From Anaeramoeba flamelloides (Eukaryota > Metamonada > Anaeramoebidae), in the NCBI GenBank assembly GCA_027625915.1, contig JANTQA010000008.1, positions 6,813,501 through 6,877,500 on the forward strand: a stretch of DNA of 64,000 bases. The letters are read 5' to 3'. The notes beneath the pieces are model-generated. The model was not told the origin of the DNA, ran no database searches, and saw only the letters and a program-made list of their open reading frames with translations. The position numbers and the translations under genes were made by a program. Shown here piece after piece: positions 34,906-46,200 of the stretch (positions are counted from its first letter, which is position 1; each line of letters begins with the position of its first letter).

Positions 34906-36588
34906 TTATTTTTTCATTTTATTCATTTGCATCTCAGAAAACAATATATCGAATGGGGAACATTTTGAGAGTTGGTAATATTCAAAAACGTTTGATGTTT
35001 CTTCGAGAAATAGGATAGGGTCTTCGTCTGCTGTTAAATTAATTTCGTTTGTATAAAAAAAACGGATTAATATTTCAAGGCTATGATCTGAAATATTTGA
35101 AAAATCTTTGACGGAATTTTTTAAATTTTTTACGTTCCTAAAAAGGTCTCTAAATAAACCAGATCTGATAAGTAAAATGATTGAGTGAACGGAAATAGAT
35201 TCGTTTTCTAGTTCATCTTCATCGTTATTTTCATCATAATTTGATTCATTTTCCTCTTCCTCATTCTGAACGATAATTGAAAAATCTTTTGTAGTGTCTT
35301 GTTTGTATAACCATTCGAAATCTTCTTTGATCGATCTCAATTTTGTGATTTGTTCGAAATTTCCTTGTTTTTTTTGTTTGGGTAAATCCTTAAATTCTTT
35401 TCCCTTTCCCTTTTCATTTTCGTTTTCCTTTTCGTTTTCATTTTTATTCCCTTTATTATTCTGTTTATTAGTTACAGTTTTCTTTTTTATCATTTTAGAA
35501 TGTTCATTTTGGACTTTTTCCCATAATTTTAAAATCTTAGGATTGCTCTCAGCTGGCAAGCTGCCATATATCCAGTCTAAAAATAATTCAATTTCTTTAT
35601 TGGTTAAAATTGTTTCAAAAATGTGTTTTAATCTGTTTGGCTCAATCCTTGTTCGAGCATAAAGGATTTGTGAATGCGCTTTGAATTTATTAATTTCAAT
35701 ATCGGAAAATTCTTTTTGTTGATAAAAATCGGATAATTCCAAAGCAATGCCAAACTCAGGATCAATTTGTCCATACTGGCATTTCTTTAAAACAAGATAA
35801 TAATTATTTCCGAGATATGCCAAGATTGTTTTAATAAAGTCTTGTGGTAAATTGTCAATCCTAATACCGTAGGCAAGCCAAATTTGATCAGAAGATTTAA
35901 TATTCAAGCTCTTTTCGATGTGTTTGAAAATTTTCTCTTTTGAAAAATCGTTGACAAAAGAATATGGTAGACGGTACTGGCTTGGTTGAGACAAATTAAG
36001 ATCTTGTGTTTTTTGATCTGTGATTGTATAAAAAACCTTTGTTGATTGGTTTTCTAACCTTAAAACGTTATGAAATGGTTTCGAATTGTTAATACCATAA
36101 TCACAGAGTCTTCGTTGATTTTCCAGCCCCTTTCCACACCAAATTAGTCGTTGCATTATTTTGGTGCATGTTGTAACTTGGGCTACTCGACTTTTAACTT
36201 GGCCAATAGTGTCAGTTTTCTCGAACTCTAAAAAGCATGTTTGTGCTGTTAAAAACAGAATTTGATGTGTGTTTGGTTTCTTTTTATAATAGTCTGTTTT
36301 TGTAGTTTGTATAACTGGTTTGAATTTATTCGTCTTATTATAGTGGGTGTTCTTCCAATGGTACAAGGAATGGAGATCATTTTCCAATTTATTTCCACAG
36401 ACATAACAAAATTTGGTTTGACATTTTTTGCAGCAATATGATCCACGATTAAATGAGCATTGAACACCTAATTCCTTACAAAAGGGACACACAAAAAAGT
36501 AACCTTCACAGAAGAGGGCTTTTAGAAAAAAGTTTGTATCCAGATAGAGTTGATCAGGCTGGTCATTCGAAGGGCTGACAAGAGACAT
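34906..36588 (-). CDS. IBR-like zinc ribbon + ubiquitin-like + two BTB domains (560 aa)
   Basis: A single-exon gene whose domain order suggests ubiquitin signalling. Residues 34-77 hold CPFC, C44, CCKKC, FCYVCG and H73/H77, a pattern like an IBR/RBR zinc ribbon. Residues about 109-178 read as a ubiquitin-like fold: TIGQVKSRV, then QRLIWCGKGLENQRRLCDYG. Residues about 283-342 (EFSDIEINKFKAHSQILYAR, then IELFLDWIYG) form a first, BTB-like segment. A Lys/Glu/Asn-rich linker (367-405) follows, then a second BTB (about 423-545) with DFSIIV, VHSIILLIRSGLFRDLF and LEILIRFFYTNEI, interrupted by an acidic insert (442-464). BTB domains often recruit Cullin-3. No catalytic RING1 or Rcat cysteine array is visible, so an adaptor role is more likely than a full RBR ligase. 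There is no signal peptide. Confidence 0.85.
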   Translation of the reverse strand: MSLVSPSNDQPDQLYLDTNFFLKALFCEGYFFVCPFCKELGVQCSFNRGSYCCKKCQTKFCYVCGNKLENDLHSLYHWKNTHYNKTNKFKPVIQTTKTDYYKKKPNTHQILFLTAQTCFLEFEKTDTIGQVKSRVAQVTTCTKIMQRLIWCGKGLENQRRLCDYGINNSKPFHNVLRLENQSTKVFYTITDQKTQDLNLSQPSQYRLPYSFVNDFSKEKIFKHIEKSLNIKSSDQIWLAYGIRIDNLPQDFIKTILAYLGNNYYLVLKKCQYGQIDPEFGIALELSDFYQQKEFSDIEINKFKAHSQILYARTRIEPNRLKHIFETILTNKEIELFLDWIYGSLPAESNPKILKLWEKVQNEHSKMIKKKTVTNKQNNKGNKNENEKENENEKGKGKEFKDLPKQKKQGNFEQITKLRSIKEDFEWLYKQDTTKDFSIIVQNEEEENESNYDENNDEDELENESISVHSIILLIRSGLFRDLFRNVKNLKNSVKDFSNISDHSLEILIRFFYTNEINLTADEDPILFLEETSNVFEYYQLSKCSPFDILFSEMQMNKMKK

Positions 36589-36653
36589 TTTGAAAAAAAA
36601 TGATTGTGCTTTTTCAAAATATTATTTCACTTGAGAAGAATACTTCCTTTTAA

Positions 36654-36758
36654 ATGTCGCAAAAGACTTTACAAATCAACGACAAGTTTGTTTTAGAAAC
36701 GAATCAACAGTGTACCTTTGAAGAGGTTTTATCAATTTTCGATTCAGATTTTTTCTGA
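36654..36758 (+). CDS. Short divergent ORF (34 aa), probably a truncated 5' exon
   Basis: Begins 65 bp from, and divergent to, the BTB gene start. It reads MSQKTLQINDKFVLETNQQC then TFEEVLSIFDSDFF and stops. The base composition is exon-like and the residue mix is unlike the A/T-driven noise around it. A degraded copy of the 440-bp repeat family begins about 35 bp after the stop, so this may be the surviving start of a gene cut by an insertion, or a first exon whose donor I cannot recognise. No homology is recognised. Confidence 0.35.
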   Translation: MSQKTLQINDKFVLETNQQCTFEEVLSIFDSDFF

Positions 36759-36794
36759 TTTATTAAAAATAAGAGTAAAAACGAATCTTTATTC

Positions 36795-37210
36795 ACAATT
36801 TGTAAGAAAAAAGTTTTATAGAATTTTTTATTGGAAGCACTACTAAATTACAAAAAGTAAAATCAATAAAAAGAACAAACCAATTAACTTTTAATAATAA
36901 TCCATTATATTATTTTCAATCAATTCAATAAATACAATTTAAATCAACCTTCTTGTATAATGAAATTGTTCTTGTTATTTTTGGAGATCTTAAAAATAGT
37001 CAATTTTTTGAACAAATTTTTAATAATCAATCAATCTTAAAAAAACCCCAACCAAAAAGTAGTATTAAAAAAACGATATGTTGTGTTAGTACTTCATTTT
37101 ACCCACAAAAATTTTTTTATTTATTCTTTTTCAAAGATCTTAGTTTCAATTTTTAGGTTTCTAATTTATGTACTAAATAAAAATTTGTGTTTCATTTTTT
37201 TTCCCGAACG
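36795..37210. mobile_element. Family B copy 2, degraded
   Basis: The core is well kept (AGTAAAATCAATAAAAAGAA, AATAATCCATTATATTATT, AATAGTCAATTTTTTGAAC), but the inverted ends are eroded and no target duplication can be read. Confidence 0.7.
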
Positions 37211-39060
37211 CTTACACTTTGGCCCTAATACTAATAAAATACCTGTATAAGTCTTTGTTTAACTATTTTCTTGTTAATCATTTATTTTTTCTTTTAATTA
37301 TTTGATGGTAGCATTTCAGGAAACAAAATGTCTAATCAATTTTAGGTTAAAACAACAGTAAATGTTCTAATTCTCAAATATTTTTTAATATATTATTTTT
37401 TTTTTTGATTTTTAAACAAAAACAAAATCTTGGATTAATTATTGAAATCATTATATAATTCAAAATATAGATAAAATCACAATTTCAGAATGTCCAATTT
37501 TTCTGAAATAAGAGTGTGTAATTGTAAACATTAGGAAAAAATGAATTTTAACCGTTTTTTGATGCAAGGCTTTTTCAATTCATGTAAAATTGGCTCAAAG
37601 ATTTTAGCAATGATTATTAATCCAGTTTGAGGATTTTCATTTTCTGATATATCTTCATTGATCAGTGAAAAAAATAAGCAAAAATAATTGAAAAATCTTC
37701 CTTTTTACTACCGTCTTAGAATTAAAACCAATTTGACAATTTTTTTAAGGTATATTATTAACTTTCAAATTTCAAAATTGTTCAAATTGAAATTTTTCAT
37801 ATTTTTGAAGAGTTTCTTGATTATTTTCAACTATATAAACATTTTTAATGGTTTTTGTTAATTTTGTATATAAAAAGCAAAAAGATTATTTTGTGATTGG
37901 TAGTTTTTTATTTATTAAAATTGTAGAAAATCCAAAATTTTGAAATCATCAATACTAAATATTTTTAAAAATGTGTCCGAAACCCAATTTTAACCTCCAA
38001 AGTTAAGTGGAAAATTTTTCCCCTTTAAACAAGTTGCAAAAGTCTAATTATCTCATAATTATTTTTTTTTCAAAAACCTTGCCAAAATTTTCTAAAATAC
38101 CGTTTAAACCACACAAACCCACTTGAGCAAATTCTAAATTACCCTAACCTACATTAACCTACCCGTAAAGGGGTTTTGGGTATACCCACAGCCAATATAT
38201 TTCAATGGAATTGACTATTTTGAAAATAATGAGAATTTGACCAAATTTGAAATTTAATAATTTTCCCATTTTTTTATTGAAAACTAAATTTCAATTTCAA
38301 AGATAGTCCAGAAGAATTTTCCAATTTTTATGGTCTCTAGGAATTCAAATATAATACCTTAACGAATTAAAACTATTTAAATAGAGTACCAATTAACTGA
38401 AAGTTAAGATATCGAAATTTTCTGAATTTTTGTAGAAAATAGTAACAAAAACATTTATTGATGAAAAATTTTAATTAATTTTTGAATAAAACAAGATAAA
38501 TTAAAAAATATTTTTTAAGATCACTACTATGTATATCTAAATTTCTTTTAAATCTATATATATATAAACTTGGAGTGAACTATATAATAATTAAAAATAA
38601 TTTGGATCAATAGGATAATTATAATTTTTAGTTTTTAAGTTTTTTCAAGGAAAAATTTTGGATTTGAAAAGGATAGAAAAAAATCAAATTTTATCTTTGG
38701 GAATGATCTCTCAAGTTAGCTTTGTTGTTTAATTAGAAATTTTGATTTTGAGAATTTAAATCGTTTAGAAAAAAAAAATTTTTTTTAGTTAATTTTTATT
38801 ATAGATTTTTTCAAAATTTTTGTATTTTTAGTAAAAAATTTTTTTTCTTAATTTGTAATCAATTTTGAATTTTTTTGATTAATCATAAAAAATAGTTAAT
38901 AAAATTTTCATTTTCTGATTTCATCTGGTAGCAAAACAAGAAATCATTTTACAAAAATTCCATTTTTAAATAATAAAGATACATCTATTCTGAGTACTGA
39001 AACTTTTCTCTTAACAACTAGAAAAAACTACAAATTTACAATTTTCCACTTAAAAGTGAA

Positions 39061-39769
39061 CTAAACTATTTTTCAGTCAAAGGGGCCCAGTTGTAATGGT
39101 ATAATACACGTGTTTAAAGGGTTTGCATAGATATTAGAAGAAAAATTTTATTTTGGAAATTTTTAAAATTGAAATCATTTTTTCACATTTCTACACATTT
39201 TTTTTTTTTTTCGATTTTTTTTTAAAAACGTCATTCATTTGCAAAAAATTTTTTTATTGCAAGATCAATTGTCACTTGGTCAAAACTTGTTATTCTAAGG
39301 TCATTGAAACCATGTAAAGATTGTTGAGAAATCATATTGATTTCTATTGGAATTCAATTTGATCTTTGATCTTGATATTTGTTTAATAAATGTGAAAAAT
39401 ATTCACGTCATTTTCATTTCCTTTTTCAAATAGAGACCACAAATACCAACAAACTTTGTTTGAGGGCTTGATTTCTAAAAAGAAAAGTATGCAAAATGAA
39501 GTGAAAAATGTTTGATATTTATTATTCAAATACCAGTAGAAGTTCAAAACAAACATCGTTGTTTTTTCTCAATAGGGCCCCTAAGAATTTGAGTTTTTCA
39601 ATTTTTAAGAAAAGCTATTGATTTATTAATATTCTTTCAGACATCTATCAACATTTCTTTGATGTGTATTATTCTGTTTATTTCTTATTTGTTCTTCAAA
39701 GGTCAATTATATAAAATAATTGATATTTGAAAAAAACGTTGGGCCCCTTTGACTGGAACAGAGTTTAGA
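39061..39769. mobile_element. 709-bp TIR element with GGGGCCC ends (family I)
   Basis: The left end CAGTCAAAGGGGCCCA and the inverted right end TGGGCCCCTTTGACTG are perfect over 16 bp and extend outward through CTAAACT. A single related end occurs at about 48603 (AATCAAAGGGGTCCAA). The interior is AT-rich with no intact frame; the inner GGGCCCC at about 39576 is a partial third copy. Confidence 0.75.
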
Positions 39770-40236
39770 TTTTTTTTTATTATGAATTATACAACATATA
39801 AATAATATTCAATATCAAAAGTATTTTCATGATATGCTAGATGCAAAGAAAAGCAGAAAAAGTTACTGGATTAAAAAATCAGTTGATCTCATAATTTCCA
39901 AGTATTTGTTCAACTTTGAGATAAAATTATACTACCAACCTCAACAAACAAAATAATAGAAAGTCTGGACAAAAAGAACTGTTTTATTGATCAAAAAAAA
40001 AAAAGTCAAAATTAGGCTCAATATTTTGAATTTCAAATAATATTTCTTTATTAAGACATAATTCAAATCATTTTTTTCATTTTTTTGAACATTAGATTTT
40101 AAAGAAAAATCACCAAATTATTAATATATAATCCTTTTCAAAATACTATTCGAAAATTGTAAAAAATGTACCCAAGACATTTGGGTAATTTTTTCGATTA
40201 AATTATTTCAGAAATATAATTAACAACATAATTTTA

Positions 40237-40432
40237 TAATCGGTTCCACTTTTAAGGCACAAACTTTCAACAAAATTTAATGTACAAAAAAAAACTCAAA
40301 TTAAGTTACAAAATTCAGATTCTAATAAAATAAATTGTAAAAATTAAAATTACAAATTTTTTTCCTTAATTTGAGATTTTTTTGTTCCTTAAATTTTGTT
40401 GAAAGTTTGTGCCTTAAAAGTGAAACTGACTG
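40237..40432. mobile_element. Foldback MITE, family A copy 3
   Basis: TA flanks at 40235-40236 and 40433-40434. The left tip is mutated (TAATCGGTTCC) and the right tip intact (GAAACTGACTG). It shares TTAAGGCACAAACTTTCAAC with copy 1. Confidence 0.8.
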
Positions 40433-41829
40433 TAGTTATTTGAGTTAATCTACAATAATCAAAAGACGACAATATTAATCAAAAGATAACATTGATTCTC
40501 ATTTATTTGTAGATCTTATAACCGATAAAAATAATTCTATGGTTCAAAAAATAAAGAGTAAAAACTTGTAAATGAGAGTTTCAAATTAAAAATTCTCTCT
40601 TATTTTTCTGAGAAAACATAAACATTAAATGATCCAATCACCAATGAGATTTTTCAACAACCAATAAGATATTTATTTCTAAAAATTTTTACCCTTTTAA
40701 AAAAAAAAGAAGTTATTTTATATTAAATTCTTAAGTTTTATTCTAAAAAAAGAATTTCAAAATATGAACCTTTAAATCGTAAAAATTTTCTTAAAAAAAA
40801 GATAATTTTTTATTAAACAATTTTGACAAAAAAAAATCATCAAATTTCAAACTAATTCAATTCACAATTTAAAATTGGTGGTAAATAAGAACAAATTAAC
40901 TTTGAAATTTCCTTGGTCATAAAATCTATATTGGAGACTGAAATAGACATATTAATTGGTATTATATCCGAAAAAGAATATAAGAAACAAATCTGAGATG
41001 TATTTTAAATATGGATTATTATATTCTGAGCATATGGATTTTTAAAATTCATAATTAAGAAATAAAATAAAAAATTATTAAGTTAACCAATGAACTTATT
41101 TTAATTAGGTGTGTTATCTATTTGAAATTATTTTATCATAATTGAAAATAAATATCACTTTCTCTTTTCAATTTTTAGAAATGTATTAATTTGTGAAAAA
41201 TTTACAAAATCAATTTTTAATGATCTAAAATTAATATTCTTTTATTTTTATTCAGGGTTTTTTAAAATAAGATTAAATTCTGAAAAGTTATTTGGTTAAT
41301 AAAAACTATTATTAATTAATGAGGAATTTTCTAAAAAATACTATTGCTAACAAAAATGTTCTTTTTATTTTTCAAATCCAAAAAACTTGAAAGAAGACGT
41401 TCAGATATTTTATTTAAAATTAATTATAAAATGAATTCTTTTAAAAATGTTAATTCATTTCCCTACCATTGATAAAGGGGTATCTTTTTCAAGTTGAATT
41501 TAATCTTGGTTAAAATAAGTACAAATTTACCCTATGAGAATAACAAATAAAATCTGAATTCAATCCCTTAAATGGTGGTTTAAATCAACTCTTTGGGTTC
41601 ACAACAAATGATCTCCTTACCTTTAATTACAATTTCTTATGATCTTTTATCCAATAGTACCAAACCAATTATTTTTATAAAAAAGTTATTTTTTTTGTTC
41701 GATTGAAAATATTTACTTCCCCAGAAATAGTAATAAATCAGGGTCTTGATTTTGAGAGGAATTATTAAATTTTTCTTGACTATTTCAGTTATCAAAAAAA
41801 CATTTTCCCAAAAACTATAATACAGGTAT

Positions 41830-41985
41830 CTGAATTATAAATGGTAATAATTTTCACTGTCTTTTCAATTTCCCTTTTCAAAGAGAGTTACCAATTAAAA
41901 ACAACTTTCTTCTTTGAGTACTCTGTTTAGTGAAGAAAAATAGGAGAAAGGAAGTGCAAATTTTAACCTATTTAGAATTCAACAT
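41830..41985. repeat. Small foldback (family E), related to the centre of family D
   Basis: GAATTATAAATGGTAATAA faces an inverted arm GGTTAAAATTTGCACTTCC-like sequence. The inner AATTTTCACT and GAAAAATAGG occur in the same order in the 16237-16653 element. Confidence 0.5.
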
Positions 41986-42439
41986 AAGTAAGTTCTTATG
42001 AAAAAAGAACAAGAGATAAAAATGAAACAAAAACAAACATTTTTATATAAAAAAAAAATTGTAATATTTAAATAATCACTTCTTCTATCATTACAATAAT
42101 AATCACTCCCAAGTACTGTCATCCGTGTTTAAAAATATAATCCCTGCTTTTAACTTCTTTTTCCAATATAACGGTCTATTCTCTACACAATAATATACCT
42201 AAGCTAAAATCAATTTTGAAGGTAAAACCCTTGATATTTTAAGTAAAATTTAAATTAGGTATGGAATTAATTGAAATTTTTTTTGAAAATTCTTTGTTTT
42301 TTTTGAATTTTTTTGTTTTTTTGCTTGAGTAAATTTTCTTCAAAAATTTACTCTATTTTTTAAGATAAATTGTAGCAATTTGATCTTTTATTATTCATTT
42401 TTAGAATTTATTTTTAAATAATTTAACTTTAAGAAACCA

Positions 42440-42590
42440 TACCATATTTACTCAAGTTAATTTTCAATTTCTTTGATTGGTCAATGTATTGGTCTTTTAT
42501 AACAAAAAAAAACACGCTTTTTATTTTCAAGCACAGACTAAACTTTACATTAAGTATTACTTTAACAACAGTACCACTTTTGGAATTAAT
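42440..42590 (-). pseudogene. Transposase-like relic shared with the 24671-26222 element
   Basis: The minus frame GTVVKVILNVKFSLCLKIKS then VFFFVIKDQYIDQSKK parallels the plus frame at 25620-25745. DNA identity is high over about 110 bp (for example AACACGCTTTTTATTTT). Conservation of the frame in two copies suggests former protein-coding sequence, probably of a DNA transposon. Confidence 0.45.
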
Positions 42591-43241
42591 ACAGATCCAA
42601 AACAAAAGCAAACTGAATAAATATCTTCTAAAGGTGTATTTCTAAGGACTCTCCAAGCGAGGTTTTATATTAGAATACAAAATAAACAACCAAAAAAAAA
42701 ACAAAAAAACATTTTTTTTCCAAAAAAAAGAATTTAATTTAATCTTTGAGTATGGATCCTAAAAAGATTATAAAACCTGAAAGTATTCCATTTATAGTTT
42801 TTTTTTGACAAAAGTTTTCTTTGGAAGATTCATCCTTCGTACTATCCCAAATTCTTTTACATTTTAAACACAATTTTATTAATGTGAATTGTAATAATTT
42901 GCCAAATTATAATTGTGTTACAAAACAAAAACTGACACAAAAGTTAAGGAATAATTTGCCATTTGAAAAATAAAAACTGCCTACAAATTTTATTAAGGAA
43001 AAGAATCAAGAACAAAGTGAAAATTCAATTTGGAGAATTATTTTCTATTCATGTCAAAAAGTTAACAATATCAATCAAACAAAACACAAAGGATAATTGC
43101 TTCACTTTTTTTGTTCCAAATCTTTATTTACTTCTCATTTTTTTAATTTTATTTAGCTTTTTATTTTAATCAACAAATTATTTCAAAAGAAAGGAAGAAA
43201 GAAAAAAAACTCAAAAATATTGAAAAAAAACAAATTAAAAG

Positions 43242-46200
43242 ATGAATAGATGCAACAGTCTCCCAAACATATTTGATAAAATTAAGAGAACGCAAAAAAC
43301 AAACCGAAACTTAAAAAGCTTATTTCTAAGGAATGATCAAAATGCAAACGAACATGTAAATAACCCACAAAATGAAAAAAATAAATATTCTTTTTGTTTC
43401 CGAAAACATGATCACGAAAGAAACAGAGAAAACCAAAATGACAAAAACAACTACAGATTTGGCCATAGGAACAAAGAAGGGATCCCCAAAAAAACAAAAG
43501 CAGATTTGGGGATGCTTTTAAAAGAAATTATCACAAAGTGTTCATACGATCCAGAGCTAATGAAAACGTTTTTACTTGTGTACCCGTGCTTTTGTACCAT
43601 TCCGGACATTTTCAAAATCCTAACGAAATATTTTAATTTCAAACCTGAAAGCCAATCAAAGGCGATCAAGAAGAAGTACCGAGAATTAAAATTAATACCG
43701 TTTCGCTTTTCAATACTGTTTTTCATCCAGATGTGGGTGAAGCACCAAAACGAGGATTTCTCACGAGAAACTCGCAAGCAGTCAAACGAAACCATCGGTC
43801 GCTTTTTGGAGAATGATCTCTCTTTAATTCAGCGAACGAAAACAAGGACCTTGCAAATCCAAATTAGCAAGGGGGTAATGTCTTCACAAGAAAGGTTTCT
43901 GAAGAGCAGTTTGCAAGAGAGAAACATCATGAAAACGCCGCAACCGATTGTCCCACAGAGCCTTGTGAAAAAGAAGAAACTCAAGTTTGACGAAATCTCG
44001 CCAGTTGAAATGTCGCGGCAGCTAACGCTAATTGAGCAAGAATTAGTGAGGGAAGTGTCACCGCACTCGTTTTATCCCTTTGAATATATCGACAAGCAGA
44101 AGGTCAAGCAAAGGGACGTTCATCTCTTTAATTATTTGATGAATTTCGAAACGAATCGGAACCTTGTTGCACAAAGTATTTTGGAAATCAAGAAGAAAAA
44201 AAACAGGCTCAAAAGGGTTGAGTTCTGGATCAGTGTCATGTTAGAACTGATCAAGGTCAACAATTTTAATACACTTTTCGCGTTAATGTCTGGCTTGCAA
44301 ATTGATTCCATCTCCCGCTTAGACGAAACATGGTCCGGCTTAAGTGGGCATCTGAAAAGGGAAATTGACAATATTAAGGTACTTGTCTCCCCAATGAATA
44401 ATTATCGAAAGTACCGACAAAAAATTAACAATTGTAAGCCGCCTTGCATTTTATTTTTTGACTTGATATTGTACGATTTGCAATTAATTGACCACCAAAA
44501 TAAAGACTTTGTTGATCAAGAAACGATCAAGGAAAAGGACAACAGAAAAGAAAATGTTCTCATTAATTACGATAAGTTTATTAAAATCTCAAAAATATTG
44601 AAGAATTTCCAATTGTTAAAAAACTTTCCATTTGCCTTTCAAAAAATCCCTGAAATTCATAATTATCTTTCAAATATTCATATTGTCTCAGAAGACGAGT
44701 TGATTAAGAAGTCCATTAACCAATTAGAAAAAACTAGTCGAAACAGTGCCTATAGCCTATTATATTGCCAGGGTGATATGAATTTTAATTCAAAAACCTC
44801 ATCTCTAATAAAAAACAATGAAAGGAAGTCAATTGAATTAAATCAAAGAAATACAGACACATTCGAGAAGGAATTGGAAAAATCGAATTATTACCATTGC
44901 TGGTCTATTAAATTAAGAATGAAAATATCTCGATCCAATTATTATTTAAATGATGAAATTGAAGAAGAAAAGACCTTTTTGAAATCTTTTGATATTTTTA
45001 ATCAAATTGATGATTATATTATTTATTCAAATTTCCCAAACTTAAATAATACCAATAATTTGAATACAAATTCTTTAATTTCTTATAATTTCAATGACAG
45101 TATTTCTTCTTTTTCTTTACTTTCCAGTTGCATCTCTTCAGATTTTTCTTTAAATTCCAATTCCTCTTTTTCCTCCTATTCTCAAAATTCAAGTTATTCT
45201 TCGACTTCATTATTAACAGATTCTAGATCTTTTTCCAATTTTAATTCAATTTCCACCTCAAATAACAATACCAATACTCCAACTACAACTAACAATAGCA
45301 ATTCCAAAACAATTTCAAACAACAACAACAACAACAACAACAGTAGCAGCAAAAATAATAATAATAATATGAAGAAAAATAATAATAATCATAATGATAA
45401 TAATAATATAATTATTGGTGGAACTTTGGAATGGATAATATCATATATTTGTGATTATAAAAAATCTGATCCAGAATTTTTAAAATTATTCCTATTCACT
45501 TATCCAACATTCGCAACACCAATTGAAATCTATAAACTATTAAAAAAACAATATTTGATTTCTCTGCCAGAGGGGTTAACTGAAAAGCAAAACAAAATAT
45601 TTCAGAATAAAATCATCAAATCAATAAAATTTAAGGTATTCAATTTTATTAACCATTGGATGAAATATCAATCGATTGATTTCCAATTAAATGCAGAATT
45701 TTCTAAAAAAATGGAAAAATTCATTGGCAATATTATTAAGAAAGATGAAACAATGAAAAAATCAGGAATAATGCTAGAAAAAAATTTAAAAAAAATAGTG
45801 CTAGGATTTAATTCAATGTTTCAAATGAAAACAACACCAAATATAAATAGGTCCAAATCAAAGAACAGAAATGGTTCGTCAAATAGATCCCCCAAGCCAA
45901 TATTGAGTAAGAATTTAAATTTAAATGATTTCCAATTTTTTGATTTGGATCCAATTGAATTTTCAAGGCAAATCACGTTGGTGGAATTCACATTATTTCA
46001 GACAATACATCCAAATGAATTCCTCAACCAATCTTGGACAAACCACGAGAAGAAGGATATAATTGCGCCCAACTTGATCAAATTTATACAATATTTTAAA
46101 GGTATAACGTTGTGGATCGCAGATCTCCTTTTGAACCAAGAAAACCTCCGCGAAAGGATCAATTGTCTCAAATTATTCTTAAAAATTGCCGGTAAGTGTT

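Larger units (their letters stand above)
36589..43241. other. Long intergenic region with scattered repeats
   Basis: Contains the 34-codon ORF (36654), a degraded family B copy (about 36795-37210), a TIR element (39061-39769), family A copy 3 (40237-40432), a small foldback (about 41830-41985) and a transposase-like relic (42440-42590). The ORF at 42963-43169 lies in the RasGEF 5' flank and is not supported. Confidence 0.6.

Noticed and set aside
35294-35662. Plus-strand ORF of 122 aa
   Set aside because: Antisense shadow of the BTB gene, produced by the charged linker.
42963-43169. 68-aa ORF upstream of the RasGEF gene
   Set aside because: Lies in the 5' flank, with AT-driven residues and no recognisable domain.
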